Part shown: positions 46,827 through 55,358 of the stretch, in pieces | Position numbering within the stretch: position 1 is the stretch's first letter | Layout: every line of letters begins with the position of its first letter | Source: Acinetobacter genomosp. 15BJ | GTDB taxonomy: Bacteria; Pseudomonadota; Gammaproteobacteria; Pseudomonadales; Moraxellaceae | Length of the DNA stretch: 64,000 bases | NCBI RefSeq assembly: GCF_000400715.1 | Contig: NZ_KE007346.1 | Location: forward strand, 124,001-188,000 | Reading direction: 5' to 3' | The notes under the pieces: generated by a model | Seen by the model: only the letters and a program-made list of their open reading frames with translations | Databases searched by the model: none | What the model was told of the DNA's origin: nothing | Made by a program: the position numbers and the translations under genes

Positions 46827-46939
46827 TCAAAGTGAAGTGAATAGCTGAAAAAATAATACTGTAGAACACCAGTTGTTCTCAGGACGAAAAATCATAGGCT
46901 GAGCTTACACAAAACAATTGTTATCTCTGGAGGATATCC

Positions 46940-47956
46940 ATGAAATTGAGTCGTATTGCACTTGCTATGCTTGTTGCTGCTCCTTTAGCTGCTGCGAATG
47001 CGGGCATAACTGTAACTCCATTATTGGTTGGTTATAGCTGGCAAGACAGTAAGCATAATAATGACAACCTAACAACTCATGCTGAGTTGCAGGATGATTT
47101 ATTTGTTGGTGCTGCATTAGGCGTTGAATTAACACCTTGGTTAGGTTTTGAAGTTGAATATAACCAAGTGAAAGGTGATCTTGACGGTACTGGCGTAGCT
47201 AATGCTGAATATAAACAACAGACAGTTGCTGGTAATTTCTATGCAACTTCTGACCTAATCACTAAAAACTACGACAGCAAAATTAAGCCGTACGTATTAT
47301 TAGGTGCTGGTCAAACTAAAACTGATTTTGATGGTATCTATGAAGTTAAGAAAGATACTATTGGTAATGCTGGTTTAGGTGCTTTCTGGCGTTTAAATGA
47401 TGCTTTATCACTTCGTACAGAAGCTCGTGGTACTTACGACTTTGATGAGAAGTACTGGAGATATACAGCACTTGCTGGTTTAAACGTAGTTCTTGGTGGT
47501 CACTTGAAACCTGCAGCAGCAGTAGTAGAAGTTACTCCAGTTGCTCCAACTCCGGTTGCTCCACAACCACAAGAGTTGACCGAAGATCTTAACATGGAAC
47601 TTCGCGTATTCTTCGATACGAACAAGTCTGACATCAAACCACAATACAAGTCTGAAATTGCTAAAGTTGCAGAGAAGTTAGCTGAATACCCGAATGCGAC
47701 AGCTCGTATTGAAGGTCACACAGATAACACTGGTCCACGTAAGTTGAACGAACGTTTATCTTTAGCGCGTGCTAACTCTGTTAAGTCTGCACTTGTGAAT
47801 GAATACAACGTGAATGCAACTCGTTTGACAACTCAAGGTTTCGCTTGGGATCAACCGATTGCTGACAACAAAACTAAAGAAGGTCGTGCTATGAACCGTC
47901 GCGTATTCGCTGCGATTTCTGGTAGCCGTACTGTTCTAGTACAACCAGGTCAATAA
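46940..47956 (+). CDS. ompA: OmpA-family outer membrane protein, copy 1
   Basis: This 338-aa protein has a signal peptide cleaved after AAANA (about residue 22) and an eight-stranded barrel (to about 190). A Pro-rich linker [12 protein letters not shown] precedes the OmpA C-terminal domain, with [17 protein letters not shown] and [18 protein letters not shown]. That domain anchors to diaminopimelate in peptidoglycan through the conserved Asp and Arg. AGGAGG-like GGAGGA lies upstream. A terminator follows. It is paralogous to the next gene. Confidence 0.95.
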   Translation: MKLSRIALAMLVAAPLAAANAGITVTPLLVGYSWQDSKHNNDNLTTHAELQDDLFVGAALGVELTPWLGFEVEYNQVKGDLDGTGVANAEYKQQTVAGNFYATSDLITKNYDSKIKPYVLLGAGQTKTDFDGIYEVKKDTIGNAGLGAFWRLNDALSLRTEARGTYDFDEKYWRYTALAGLNVVLGGHLKPAAAVVEVTPVAPTPVAPQPQELTEDLNMELRVFFDTNKSDIKPQYKSEIAKVAEKLAEYPNATARIEGHTDNTGPRKLNERLSLARANSVKSALVNEYNVNATRLTTQGFAWDQPIADNKTKEGRAMNRRVFAAISGSRTVLVQPGQ

Positions 47957-47982
47957 GCTCAATAATTTGAGTTTATGAACTG

Positions 47983-48014
47983 AAAAAAAGCGACTCGTCA
48001 GAGTCGCTTTTTTT
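47983..48014 (+). terminator. Intrinsic terminator after ompA-1
   Basis: The stem AAAAAAAGCGACTC/GAGTCGCTTTTTTT has a GTCA loop. An identical terminator follows ompA-2. Confidence 0.94.
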
Positions 48015-48269
48015 ATGGATATATAGGTTTTTGTAGCATTGATGTAAAACTAAAACATAAGGGTTCGAAACTAGAATAATCTTGCGTTAACTTTGGATAC
48101 ATTGTGGGAATTATTTAGTTTTATTGAAAAGATTTTGATACTTTGTTAAAATTTTGATTAAAAAGTGATAAGCTCTCACAGCTTTATTAGATGTTGTTAA
48201 AATAGAATTTTCTAGATTTTTGGAGAGGAATAAGAGGTTTTTTTTCAGTGGCTGCTAACTAAATGTTGT

Positions 48270-48305
48270 CAAATACTTGGAAAATTGATCAGGTATTTGT
48301 ATGAT
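48270..48305 (+). promoter_or_regulatory. ompA-2 promoter with embedded inverted repeat
   Basis: -35 TTGGAA (48277-48282), a 17-nt spacer, and -10 TATGAT (48300-48305). The inverted repeat CAAATACTTG/CAGGTATTTG (48270-48279/48290-48299) occupies the same place as in the ompA-1 promoter. The gap between the two ompA genes (47957-48414) also holds the ompA-1 terminator and about 250 nt of AT-rich DNA without an ORF. Confidence 0.75.
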
Positions 48306-48414
48306 TCAACATAAAGTGAATGACTGAAAAAGATACAATAAGATTATTTCTCAGTATTCAAAAACTATTAGAGTTTAGAGAACAAACAATTTTTTGTTTT
48401 TTGGAGGATATTCC

Positions 48415-49515
48415 ATGAAAATGAGTCGTATTGCACTTGCTATGCTTGTTGCTGCTCCTTTAGCTGCTGCGAATGCGGGTGTAACAGTCACTCCATTAAT
48501 GCTTGGTTATCACTGGTATCCTGAGAATGCTCAGGACAAGATGCGTGATACTTTAACAGATCGTGATCCTCAGGGTCGTGGTGATGCTGGAAGCTTAAAA
48601 AATGGTGTTGCGTTACAAAGTGATTTACTTGTTGGCGCTGCAATTGGTGTTGAGTTAACACCTTGGTTACAAGCAGAGATTGAGTATCAACAAACTAAAG
48701 CTGACGCAGCTCGTAATGAGAAAACCAATTTTAATGGTCAGCCGTGGGATGCTAAGCAACAAACTTTAAGTTTGAATGCAATTGCTACTGCTGATGTGTT
48801 TACTGGTAATTATGACAGTAAAATCAAGCCGTATGCTTTATTAGGTGTTGGTCATTCTAAAATTACAGTAGATAACCCAGGTTGGGATCGTCGTTCATAT
48901 GACACAATCAGCAACTTAGGTGGTGGTGTGTTATGGCAAGTAAACGATGCTTTAACACTTCGTACAGAAGGTCGTGCCGTTTATAACTACGACAATAAGT
49001 GGTGGGAAGGTCAAGCCTTGGCAGCACTTCAAGTTGTTGTTGGTGGTCACTTGAAACCTGCTGCTGCTCCAGTAGTAGAAGTTGCTCCAGTTGAGCCAAC
49101 TCCAGTTGCTCCACAACCACAAGAGTTGACTGAAGATCTTAACATGGAACTTCGTGTATTCTTTGATACAAACAAATCTGTTATCAAACCACAATACAAA
49201 ACTGAAATCGCTAAAGTTGCTGAGAAGTTAGCTGAGTTCCCGAATGCGACAGCTCGTATTGAAGGTCACACAGATAACACTGGTCCACGTAAGTTGAACG
49301 AACGTTTATCTTTAGCGCGTGCTAACTCTGTTAAGTCTGCACTTGTGAATGAATACAACGTGAATGCAACTCGTTTGACAACTCAAGGTTTCGCTTGGGA
49401 TCAACCGATTGCTGACAACAAAACTAAAGAAGGTCGTGCTATGAACCGTCGCGTATTCGCTGCGATTTCTGGTAGCCGTACTGTTTTAGTACAACCAGGT
49501 CAACAAGCTCAGTAA
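48415..49515 (+). CDS. ompA: OmpA-family outer membrane protein, copy 2
   Basis: This 366-aa protein starts at 48415 ([12 protein letters not shown]) with GGAGG seven bases upstream; the longer ORF to 48394 begins at a TTG within the leader. The barrel differs from copy 1 in outer loops, including a 20-residue acidic and basic insertion ([19 protein letters not shown] region). The C-terminal peptidoglycan-binding domain is almost identical to copy 1, including 247 identical nucleotides. Each copy has its own promoter and terminator. Confidence 0.95.
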   Translation: MKMSRIALAMLVAAPLAAANAGVTVTPLMLGYHWYPENAQDKMRDTLTDRDPQGRGDAGSLKNGVALQSDLLVGAAIGVELTPWLQAEIEYQQTKADAARNEKTNFNGQPWDAKQQTLSLNAIATADVFTGNYDSKIKPYALLGVGHSKITVDNPGWDRRSYDTISNLGGGVLWQVNDALTLRTEGRAVYNYDNKWWEGQALAALQVVVGGHLKPAAAPVVEVAPVEPTPVAPQPQELTEDLNMELRVFFDTNKSVIKPQYKTEIAKVAEKLAEFPNATARIEGHTDNTGPRKLNERLSLARANSVKSALVNEYNVNATRLTTQGFAWDQPIADNKTKEGRAMNRRVFAAISGSRTVLVQPGQQAQ

Positions 49516-49532
49516 TTTGAGTTTATGAACTG

Positions 49533-49564
49533 AAAAAAAGCGACTCGTCAGAGTCGCTTTTTTT
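49533..49564 (+). terminator. Intrinsic terminator after ompA-2
   Basis: The same stem, GTCA loop and T-run as the ompA-1 terminator. Confidence 0.94.
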
Positions 49565-49646
49565 ATATGAGGGATTTAAGTCATAAAACATTGGGATTCT
49601 CCTTTCTATTTAATGGGTTTTAGGTATTTCAATCACTATCAATTAT

Positions 49647-49805
49647 TTACCATATCTCTTTTTTTAACTGCTGCTTAGTATTTTGTCTTTCACGCCGATG
49701 CTGTGCTCGAGGCTTCTCAGTTTCATGAATTCCGCCTTTGTGTAATAAAGGTGAAAGCACTACAGGGTTACGGACTTTAATTTTTGGCATTTCTTTGAGT
49801 TTCAT
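49647..49805 (-). CDS. Small basic protein linked to rtcB
   Basis: This 52-aa protein starts at 49805 (MKLKEMPKIKVRNPVVLSPL), four bases after the rtcB stop, with AAGGA overlapping the rtcB end. It is rich in Lys and Arg, with the motif SPLLHKGGIHE and a highly charged tail RAQHRRERQNTKQQLKKEIW. Such a composition suggests RNA or ribosome binding, which is inference. Its tight coupling to rtcB suggests a shared job. Confidence 0.78.
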   Translation of the reverse strand: MKLKEMPKIKVRNPVVLSPLLHKGGIHETEKPRAQHRRERQNTKQQLKKEIW

Positions 49806-49809
49806 TTGA

Positions 49810-51015
49810 TTATCCTTTGATACATAAAATTTGTTTAAGTGTATGTATGATTTCAATCAAGTCAGATTGGTTTGCCATGACTTGATCAATATCTTTATAA
49901 GCAGCTGGAATTTCATCAATCACTGCACTGTCCTTTCGACATTCGATGCCTTGGGTCTGCTGAATCAGATCATCTTGGCTAAACAGCAGTTTTGCCTTAC
50001 TGCGGCTCATTTTTCTTCCTGCACCATGTGAACATGAGCAGAAGGACTCTGGATTCGCTTTACCTTTAACGATATAAGAACGAGCTCCCATTGAACCAGG
50101 GATAATGCCTAATTCATCCTGTCCTGCCCGAATGGCTCCTTTACGGGTGATCAGTAGTTCCTCACCGAAATGAGTTTCTTGACTGACGTAATTATGGTGG
50201 CAATTAATCGCTTCTTTGGTCATTTGAAAAGGAGGGAGTAATGGTCGTATTGCCTCTAAAATCAGACGCATCATTTCACGTCTATTTTCAAAAGCATATT
50301 CTTGCGCCCATTGCACAGCTTCAACATAATCATTAAGACTATTTGAACCTTCAGCAAAATAACTCAAATCTTTATCTGGCACATGTCCAAACCGATGTTG
50401 TGCTTCTTTCTTTGCCAGTTCAATGAAGTAGGTTCCAATCACATTGCCTAAACCACGACTGCCAGAATGCAGCATCACCCAAACATCCTGATTTTCATCA
50501 AGGCAGAGTTCGATGAAGTGATTACCACCCCCTAAAGTACCGAGTTGTTTTTGCCAAGTGGCATCAAACTTTCTGAGCATCCGAACCAAGCCGGGGTGCT
50601 TTTTGATGATTGGTTGTAAGCGCTTTTCTAGTGGAATAATGCTAGATGCTTTTGCTTTCACTTGTTTGTGTAACTCAAAGCCGACAGGGACCTTACGTTC
50701 AATGGCATGACGTAATGGCGCAAGGTTGTCTGGTAGCTGTGATGCTTTGAGGTTGAGTCGAATCGCATTCATACCACAGCCGATATCAACACCTACAGCG
50801 GCAGGAATGATTGCGTGCTTGGTCGGAATTACACTGCCTACAGTGGCACCTTTGCCAACGTGTACATCAGGCATGACAGCAATATGTGAATAAACAAATT
50901 GCAGTTGTGCCATCTTTTTGAGTTGTTCAATGCTTTCGCTATCAATATCGGTTGTGAAAATTTTCACTGGAACACCATATTGCGCATCGGCATTGAGTAT
51001 TTTTTGTATGCCCAT
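49810..51015 (-). CDS. rtcB: RtcB-family RNA ligase
   Basis: This 401-aa protein has the RtcB active-site set: metal-binding Cys in GVDIGCGMNAIR (about residue 77), His in GGGNHFIEL, His in HSGSRGLG, and the guanylylated His in CSHGAGRKMSR (about 330). RtcB joins RNA 2',3'-cyclic phosphate or 3'-phosphate ends to 5'-OH ends in repair of cleaved tRNAs or rRNA. No RtcA or RtcR gene is adjacent. It is preceded by a structured leader. Confidence 0.95.
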   Translation of the reverse strand: MGIQKILNADAQYGVPVKIFTTDIDSESIEQLKKMAQLQFVYSHIAVMPDVHVGKGATVGSVIPTKHAIIPAAVGVDIGCGMNAIRLNLKASQLPDNLAPLRHAIERKVPVGFELHKQVKAKASSIIPLEKRLQPIIKKHPGLVRMLRKFDATWQKQLGTLGGGNHFIELCLDENQDVWVMLHSGSRGLGNVIGTYFIELAKKEAQHRFGHVPDKDLSYFAEGSNSLNDYVEAVQWAQEYAFENRREMMRLILEAIRPLLPPFQMTKEAINCHHNYVSQETHFGEELLITRKGAIRAGQDELGIIPGSMGARSYIVKGKANPESFCSCSHGAGRKMSRSKAKLLFSQDDLIQQTQGIECRKDSAVIDEIPAAYKDIDQVMANQSDLIEIIHTLKQILCIKG

Positions 51016-51044
51016 TTTTTTGTCTCGGGATATTTTAATATTTC

Positions 51045-51130
51045 GTCCGAATAGGCATAAAAAAACCTAGCGAATGCTAGGTTGAATAGAGCATTCGGAC
51101 AAGTGATCAATCGATTTGTACACTTGTCCG
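51045..51130 (-). promoter_or_regulatory. rtcB leader with mutually exclusive RNA pairings
   Basis: On the minus strand, hairpin A pairs CGGACAAGTG with CACTTGTCCG (51121-51130 with 51096-51105, loop 15). Alternative hairpin B pairs GAATGCT with AGCATTC (51090-51096 with 51072-51078), which blocks the terminator. Alternative C pairs the 51093-51100 segment with 51045-51052 (eight bases). B and C both share bases with A, so only one can form at a time. This is the pattern of an attenuator. Confidence 0.6.
51057..51083 (-). terminator. Intrinsic terminator in the rtcB leader
   Basis: The stem AACCTAGC/GCTAGGTT (51064-51071/51076-51083) has a 4-nt loop and is followed by seven T residues on the minus strand. 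It ends about 42 nt before the rtcB start codon. Transcription from the upstream promoter must pass it to reach rtcB. Confidence 0.85.
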
Positions 51131-51150
51131 TGAGTCGACAGTGCCAAATC

Positions 51151-51180
51151 TTATGGTGTGGATCCTAGTTGTAATGGCAT
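51151..51180 (-). CDS. Nine-codon leader peptide MPLQLGSTP
   Basis: ATG at 51180 and TAA at 51151 define a short ORF encoding MPLQLGSTP. A perfect AGGAGG (51189-51194) lies eight bases upstream, the best ribosome-binding site in this neighbourhood. The codons are CCA TTA CAA CTA GGA TCC ACA CCA, several of which seem uncommon in the surrounding genes. It is too short for similarity searches. It is likely translated, and its position before hairpin A suggests a control function. Confidence 0.6.
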   Translation of the reverse strand: MPLQLGSTP

Positions 51181-51208
51181 GTTGTCGTCCTCCTATCATG
51201 TGGTGCCG

Positions 51209-51253
51209 TTGAAAATATGAGCGAGATTTTACTCATATTTTCAATTGGGTCAA
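51209..51253 (-). promoter_or_regulatory. rtcB leader promoter with a 13-bp inverted-repeat operator
   Basis: On the minus strand, -35 TTGACC (51248-51253), a 16-nt spacer, and -10 TAAAAT (51226-51231). The predicted start is near 51219. The inverted repeat TTGAAAATATGAG/CTCATATTTTCAA (51232-51244/51209-51221) is centred on the -10, a position where a repressor would block polymerase. Alternatively it is the permease terminator, though it lacks a T-run. Confidence 0.7.
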
Positions 51254-51268
51254 GTAAAAAGCGGTTTT

Positions 51269-52726
51269 TTATTCGCCTTCTTTCACATTCATATCTTTAT
51301 ATGCAATCAGTTTGGTCTTGTGTTTCCACTTATAACCCAGCCAGATCGCCAAGAATAATGGAATACTAATATAGGTTGAAATTAAACCTAACCAGTCAAT
51401 TTTTCCGCCAAGTAAAGCTTGGTAGTTTTGACCTAAGATGATGATTGAACAAAGAATAAATGCAAACCAAGGTGCAAATGGGAAGAATTTGGCACGGTAA
51501 GCCAGATCTTCAACTTTATAACCTTGAGCAATATAACCTTTACGGAAACGGTAATGTGAAATCGCAATACCTAGCCAGACAATGAAACCACACATCCCTG
51601 ACATGTTGAGTAACCAGTTAAAGACTTGTTTCTCGCCAATAAAAGTGGTCAGGAAGCACAGTGCAGCAACCGCAGTGGTCGCATAGAGTGCATTCATGGG
51701 TACGCCACGGCCATCCAGTCTTGAGAACCACTTAGGTGCACGACCTTGTTTCGCCATATCAAATAGCATACGGGTAGAAGAATACATGCCCGAGTTACCT
51801 GCCGATAAGATCGCACTCAGAATAACCGCATTCATCAAACTTGCTGCAAAGGCAAAACCTGCTTTTTCATATAAAAGCGTGAATGGAGAGAGTGCAATAT
51901 CTTCGCTCTGAGCTGCTTTTAATAGCAGTGGATCGTCATAGCTGACCAATGTACCGATGATGAAAATACATAGGATATAGAACAGTAAAATACGCCAGAA
52001 GATTTGTTTAATTGCTAATGGAATGGTCTTTTTAGGATCTTTAGATTCACCCGCTGCGACCCCTACCATCTCAGTTCCCTGAAAAGAGAATCCGGCAATC
52101 ATGGCCACACCGATTAAGGCTTGCAAACCACCGACAAAAGGCGCTTCTTTATAAGTCCAGTGCTGAAATACCGATACATTGGGTGTCATCATGATTTTAA
52201 AAATCATCCAGATACCAATGATGATAAACACGATAATCGCAATCACTTTGATCAAAGAGAATAAGAATTCACTTTCACCAAACCCTTTTACGGTTAATGC
52301 GTTAATTCCAAAAATAATGGCAAGGAAAATGGCACTCCAGTAGAAGCCTGGAATATCAGGAAACCAAAACTTCATGATGAACTGAACAGCAACCAATTCA
52401 AAGGCAACAGTAATCGCCCAGTTATACCAATAGTTCCAACCTAAGGCGAAACCAAAGCCATCTTCGACATAGCGGCTACCATAGGTAAAGAATGCACCTG
52501 ATGTTGGGTTGTGCGTGGCTAACTCACCTAAGCTGGTCATCAAGAAATAAATCATGATACCGATGAGAGCATAGGCCAATAACGCACCACCTGGACCTGC
52601 AGTGGCAATGGTTGAACCTGAAGCAAGGAATAAGCCTGTGCCGATCGATCCACCAATGGCAATCATGTTCAGGTGACGTGCCCCGAGCTTACGCTGTAGG
52701 TGTTGAGGAGCAGATGTATCGCTCAT
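51269..52726 (-). CDS. Amino-acid permease, APC superfamily (AAT/LysP-like)
   Basis: This 485-aa protein has 12 membrane helices. The AAT-family opening is RKLGARHLNMIAIGGSIGTGLFLASG, and FSFQGTEMVGVAAGES (about residues 220-235) is the central motif. SAGNSGMYSSTRMLFDMA and GRAPKWFSRLDGRGVP follow. LysP-like and AroP-like members both share these, so the imported amino acid is not assigned. It is monocistronic or ends at the repeat upstream of the rtcB leader. Confidence 0.88.
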   Translation of the reverse strand: MSDTSAPQHLQRKLGARHLNMIAIGGSIGTGLFLASGSTIATAGPGGALLAYALIGIMIYFLMTSLGELATHNPTSGAFFTYGSRYVEDGFGFALGWNYWYNWAITVAFELVAVQFIMKFWFPDIPGFYWSAIFLAIIFGINALTVKGFGESEFLFSLIKVIAIIVFIIIGIWMIFKIMMTPNVSVFQHWTYKEAPFVGGLQALIGVAMIAGFSFQGTEMVGVAAGESKDPKKTIPLAIKQIFWRILLFYILCIFIIGTLVSYDDPLLLKAAQSEDIALSPFTLLYEKAGFAFAASLMNAVILSAILSAGNSGMYSSTRMLFDMAKQGRAPKWFSRLDGRGVPMNALYATTAVAALCFLTTFIGEKQVFNWLLNMSGMCGFIVWLGIAISHYRFRKGYIAQGYKVEDLAYRAKFFPFAPWFAFILCSIIILGQNYQALLGGKIDWLGLISTYISIPLFLAIWLGYKWKHKTKLIAYKDMNVKEGE

Positions 52727-52744
52727 AAAAATTCCTTAAAATGT

Positions 52745-53761
52745 TTATTTTGCACAGGCATATAACACCTTGAATCCTTGTTGATCGGCTTTCACCAGAC
52801 ATTCACCAAAACTCTGTTCAATCAGAGGAGGGTAGTTTAGAAAACGATTTGCCACGATCCATAATTCACCTGAATTTTTCAGATGTTTTTTCGCACGTTG
52901 GCAAAGTTCCTCACTCGCATCGTAATTGGTATGAATTCCCTGATGAAAAGGCGGATTGCTGACGATCGCATCTAAATCATTCGGTGCATCTACAAAACCA
53001 GTGACAGCTTGGAGATTTAACTGAGTTAAATTCAGACCATTTCGTTGAAAGGTCAGCTCAGTAGACCGTAATGCAAATGCATCAACATCAAGTGCAAAAA
53101 TTTGCCGATTAGAATCTAGTTTGGCCAAATAAGCACTAATAATTCCAGCGCCACAACCAAAGTCGGCAATCTTACCTGATTTTACTTGACTAAGGTAAGG
53201 GACTAATACGGCTGTTCCGACATCTAAATGATCTTGACTAAATACACCAGGCAAGGCACAGATATTTAACTGTTCTTGATCTATTTGAACTGTATAAGTT
53301 TTTAACCAATGTTCAAGTGGTTTTAACTGCTCGGTTTTTTCGATCTTCATTTGCCAAAGTTGGCAGTGACGTGCACTGTCAAGTTTCAGTGTTTTGCCAT
53401 ATTGCAATAATTGTTTTGCTGCCCGCTCAACGCCGCCCTTTTTTTCGCCAACCAGAAAAATATTTTGATCAAGTTTTAAATGGCTAACCACAGCGTGCAG
53501 AATATAATTCAGCAGTTCTTTTGACTTGGGAACGAAAATAACAACCTGATCAAACGGTGCTTGTGGGAATTCCACGGAAAAATGAGAGCGAATCCCAGAG
53601 CTGATAAAACCTTGATGATCAGCATAATTCCAAGTCCATACTGAGGCTTGGACTTTATTGGGTAAATTTTTGGCGAGTTGGTCATTTGGGGCATTAATCA
53701 GTAAAACTTGCCCGCTTAAATAATCTTGCTGTCTGATGACAACTTCACTACGTGGATCCAT
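52745..53761 (-). CDS. rsmC: 16S rRNA (guanine(1207)-N(2))-methyltransferase RsmC-like
   Basis: This 338-aa protein has an N-terminal RsmC-type domain and a C-terminal SAM-binding domain. SAM motif I is [18 protein letters not shown] (about residues 197-214), and the N2-methylation motif is SNPPFHQG (about 260). The two-domain layout, length and NPPF motif fit RsmC rather than RlmG (usually longer). It lies 18 nt upstream of the permease in the same orientation. Confidence 0.85.
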   Translation of the reverse strand: MDPRSEVVIRQQDYLSGQVLLINAPNDQLAKNLPNKVQASVWTWNYADHQGFISSGIRSHFSVEFPQAPFDQVVIFVPKSKELLNYILHAVVSHLKLDQNIFLVGEKKGGVERAAKQLLQYGKTLKLDSARHCQLWQMKIEKTEQLKPLEHWLKTYTVQIDQEQLNICALPGVFSQDHLDVGTAVLVPYLSQVKSGKIADFGCGAGIISAYLAKLDSNRQIFALDVDAFALRSTELTFQRNGLNLTQLNLQAVTGFVDAPNDLDAIVSNPPFHQGIHTNYDASEELCQRAKKHLKNSGELWIVANRFLNYPPLIEQSFGECLVKADQQGFKVLYACAK

Positions 53762-53823
53762 TTTGATCTCTCATCAAAAACAAAGCCCAGTCGTGAAACT
53801 GGGCACTTGTCATGGTTGGATGA

Positions 53824-55182
53824 TTATTTATGTGTTTCAGGTAAAACAATATTTAAAATAAGTGCAGCGATACCGCCTGTTGCGACACCAGAACTGAAAA
53901 TATTTTTAAATAGTTCAGGTAGATGCTCAAGAATCTGTGGTACTTGTGCAACACCGAGTCCGAGTGCGAGCGAAATTGCAATAATTAGCAAAGCGCGACG
54001 GTCGAGGTGAATACTGGAAAGAATATTGATACCAGAAGCAGCAACAGCCCCAAACATCACCATCACTGCGCCACCAAGTACCGCTTGCGGTACGGCTTGA
54101 ATCACGGCGGCAACAGCAGGGAATAAGCCTAAAATCACCAAGAGTACGGCAATCCAAATCCCGACATAACGACTAGCCACACCAGTCAATTGAATCACGC
54201 CATTGTTTTGTGCAAATACAGAACTTGGGAAGGTGTTGAAGATACCAGCTAAGAAAGAGTTAGCACCGTTGACGAGTACGCCGCCTTTAATGCGTTGCAT
54301 CCAAACAGGACCATCCACAGGCTGATTTGAAATTTTACTGGTTGCCGTAACATCACCAATTGCTTCAAGTGAAGTGACGAGATAGATAAATGCCATTGGA
54401 ATGAATAAGCTCCACGAGAAGCTGAGTCCAAAATGCATCGGTGTTGGAATTTGAATTAAAGGCGCATCATTGAGTACTGAAAAGTTTAAATGCCCCATGA
54501 ATCCAGCAAGAATATAGCCAATCACGAGTGCGATTAAAATTGCTGAACTTTTCACCCAAATAATTTTGATACGATTCAATAGAATAATAATGCCAAGTAC
54601 GGTACATGACATAATGAGGTTGTCTGCATTGGCAAAGGTGTTGTCCTGCATTGCAGTATAACCACCGCCCATACTAATCAAGCCTTCTTTAATCAAAGTA
54701 AGACCAATCAATAGCACCACAATACCTGTAACTAACGGCGTAATCAGCTTTTTCACCCATGGCAAAATTCGAGAAACGCCCATTTCAATAAATGAACCTG
54801 CAATCACCACACCAAAAATGGCACCCATCACTTGCTCAACTGGCGTACCTGCAGCAACCATTGCGCTTCCAATACCAATAATTGGACCAATAAAGTTAAA
54901 ACTTGTACCTTGGACAATGAGCAGTCCTGCACCAAAGGGACCAACCTTTTTACACTGTAAAAAGGTTGCAATTCCTGAAATGATTAAAGACATCGAAAGG
55001 ATCATATTTGTGTCTTCACGAGAGACGCCAAGTGCCAAACAAATCAGTAATCCAGGGGTGACAATCGGGACTAAAATCGCCAAAAGATGCTGTAAAGCGG
55101 CTAAAAATGCAACAAAAGGTTTCGGTCGATCATTGAGTCCGTAAACCAGATCAAGCTGCTGCTGAGGTTGTGAATTCGACAT
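53824..55182 (-). CDS. Purine/uracil permease, NCS2 family (xanthine/urate type)
   Basis: This 452-aa protein starts at 55182 (MSNSQPQQQLDLVYG). It has 14 predicted membrane segments. The NCS2 purine motifs are LAALQHLLAILVPIVTPGL (TM1, conserved QH), VQGTSFNFIGPII, and TSLEAIGDVTATSKIS followed by NGV in the TM8-10 region (FAQNNGVIQLTGVASR). These fit the XanQ/UacT group. H+-driven import of xanthine or urate is likely. It is divergent from typA. Confidence 0.88.
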   Translation of the reverse strand: MSNSQPQQQLDLVYGLNDRPKPFVAFLAALQHLLAILVPIVTPGLLICLALGVSREDTNMILSMSLIISGIATFLQCKKVGPFGAGLLIVQGTSFNFIGPIIGIGSAMVAAGTPVEQVMGAIFGVVIAGSFIEMGVSRILPWVKKLITPLVTGIVVLLIGLTLIKEGLISMGGGYTAMQDNTFANADNLIMSCTVLGIIILLNRIKIIWVKSSAILIALVIGYILAGFMGHLNFSVLNDAPLIQIPTPMHFGLSFSWSLFIPMAFIYLVTSLEAIGDVTATSKISNQPVDGPVWMQRIKGGVLVNGANSFLAGIFNTFPSSVFAQNNGVIQLTGVASRYVGIWIAVLLVILGLFPAVAAVIQAVPQAVLGGAVMVMFGAVAASGINILSSIHLDRRALLIIAISLALGLGVAQVPQILEHLPELFKNIFSSGVATGGIAALILNIVLPETHK

Positions 55183-55358
55183 GGGAGTATAAAAAGCGAG
55201 AGGCATTAGTGGAATATTCTAATAGAGTTAGCTCGCTTTACCAACGATTCTATGACACTTCGTCAGAAAAAAAGTGCACTGTCAATAAACTGTCACTACT
55301 AAAGTTTAGTATTTTTCTGTATAATTTGCCCTCAAATTTAAAGCGTATCGAATTTTAC

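Noticed and set aside
48060-48075. GGTTCGAAA-like string resembling a tRNA T-arm
   Set aside because: No acceptor, anticodon or D-arm can be folded around it; no tRNA gene was found in the window.
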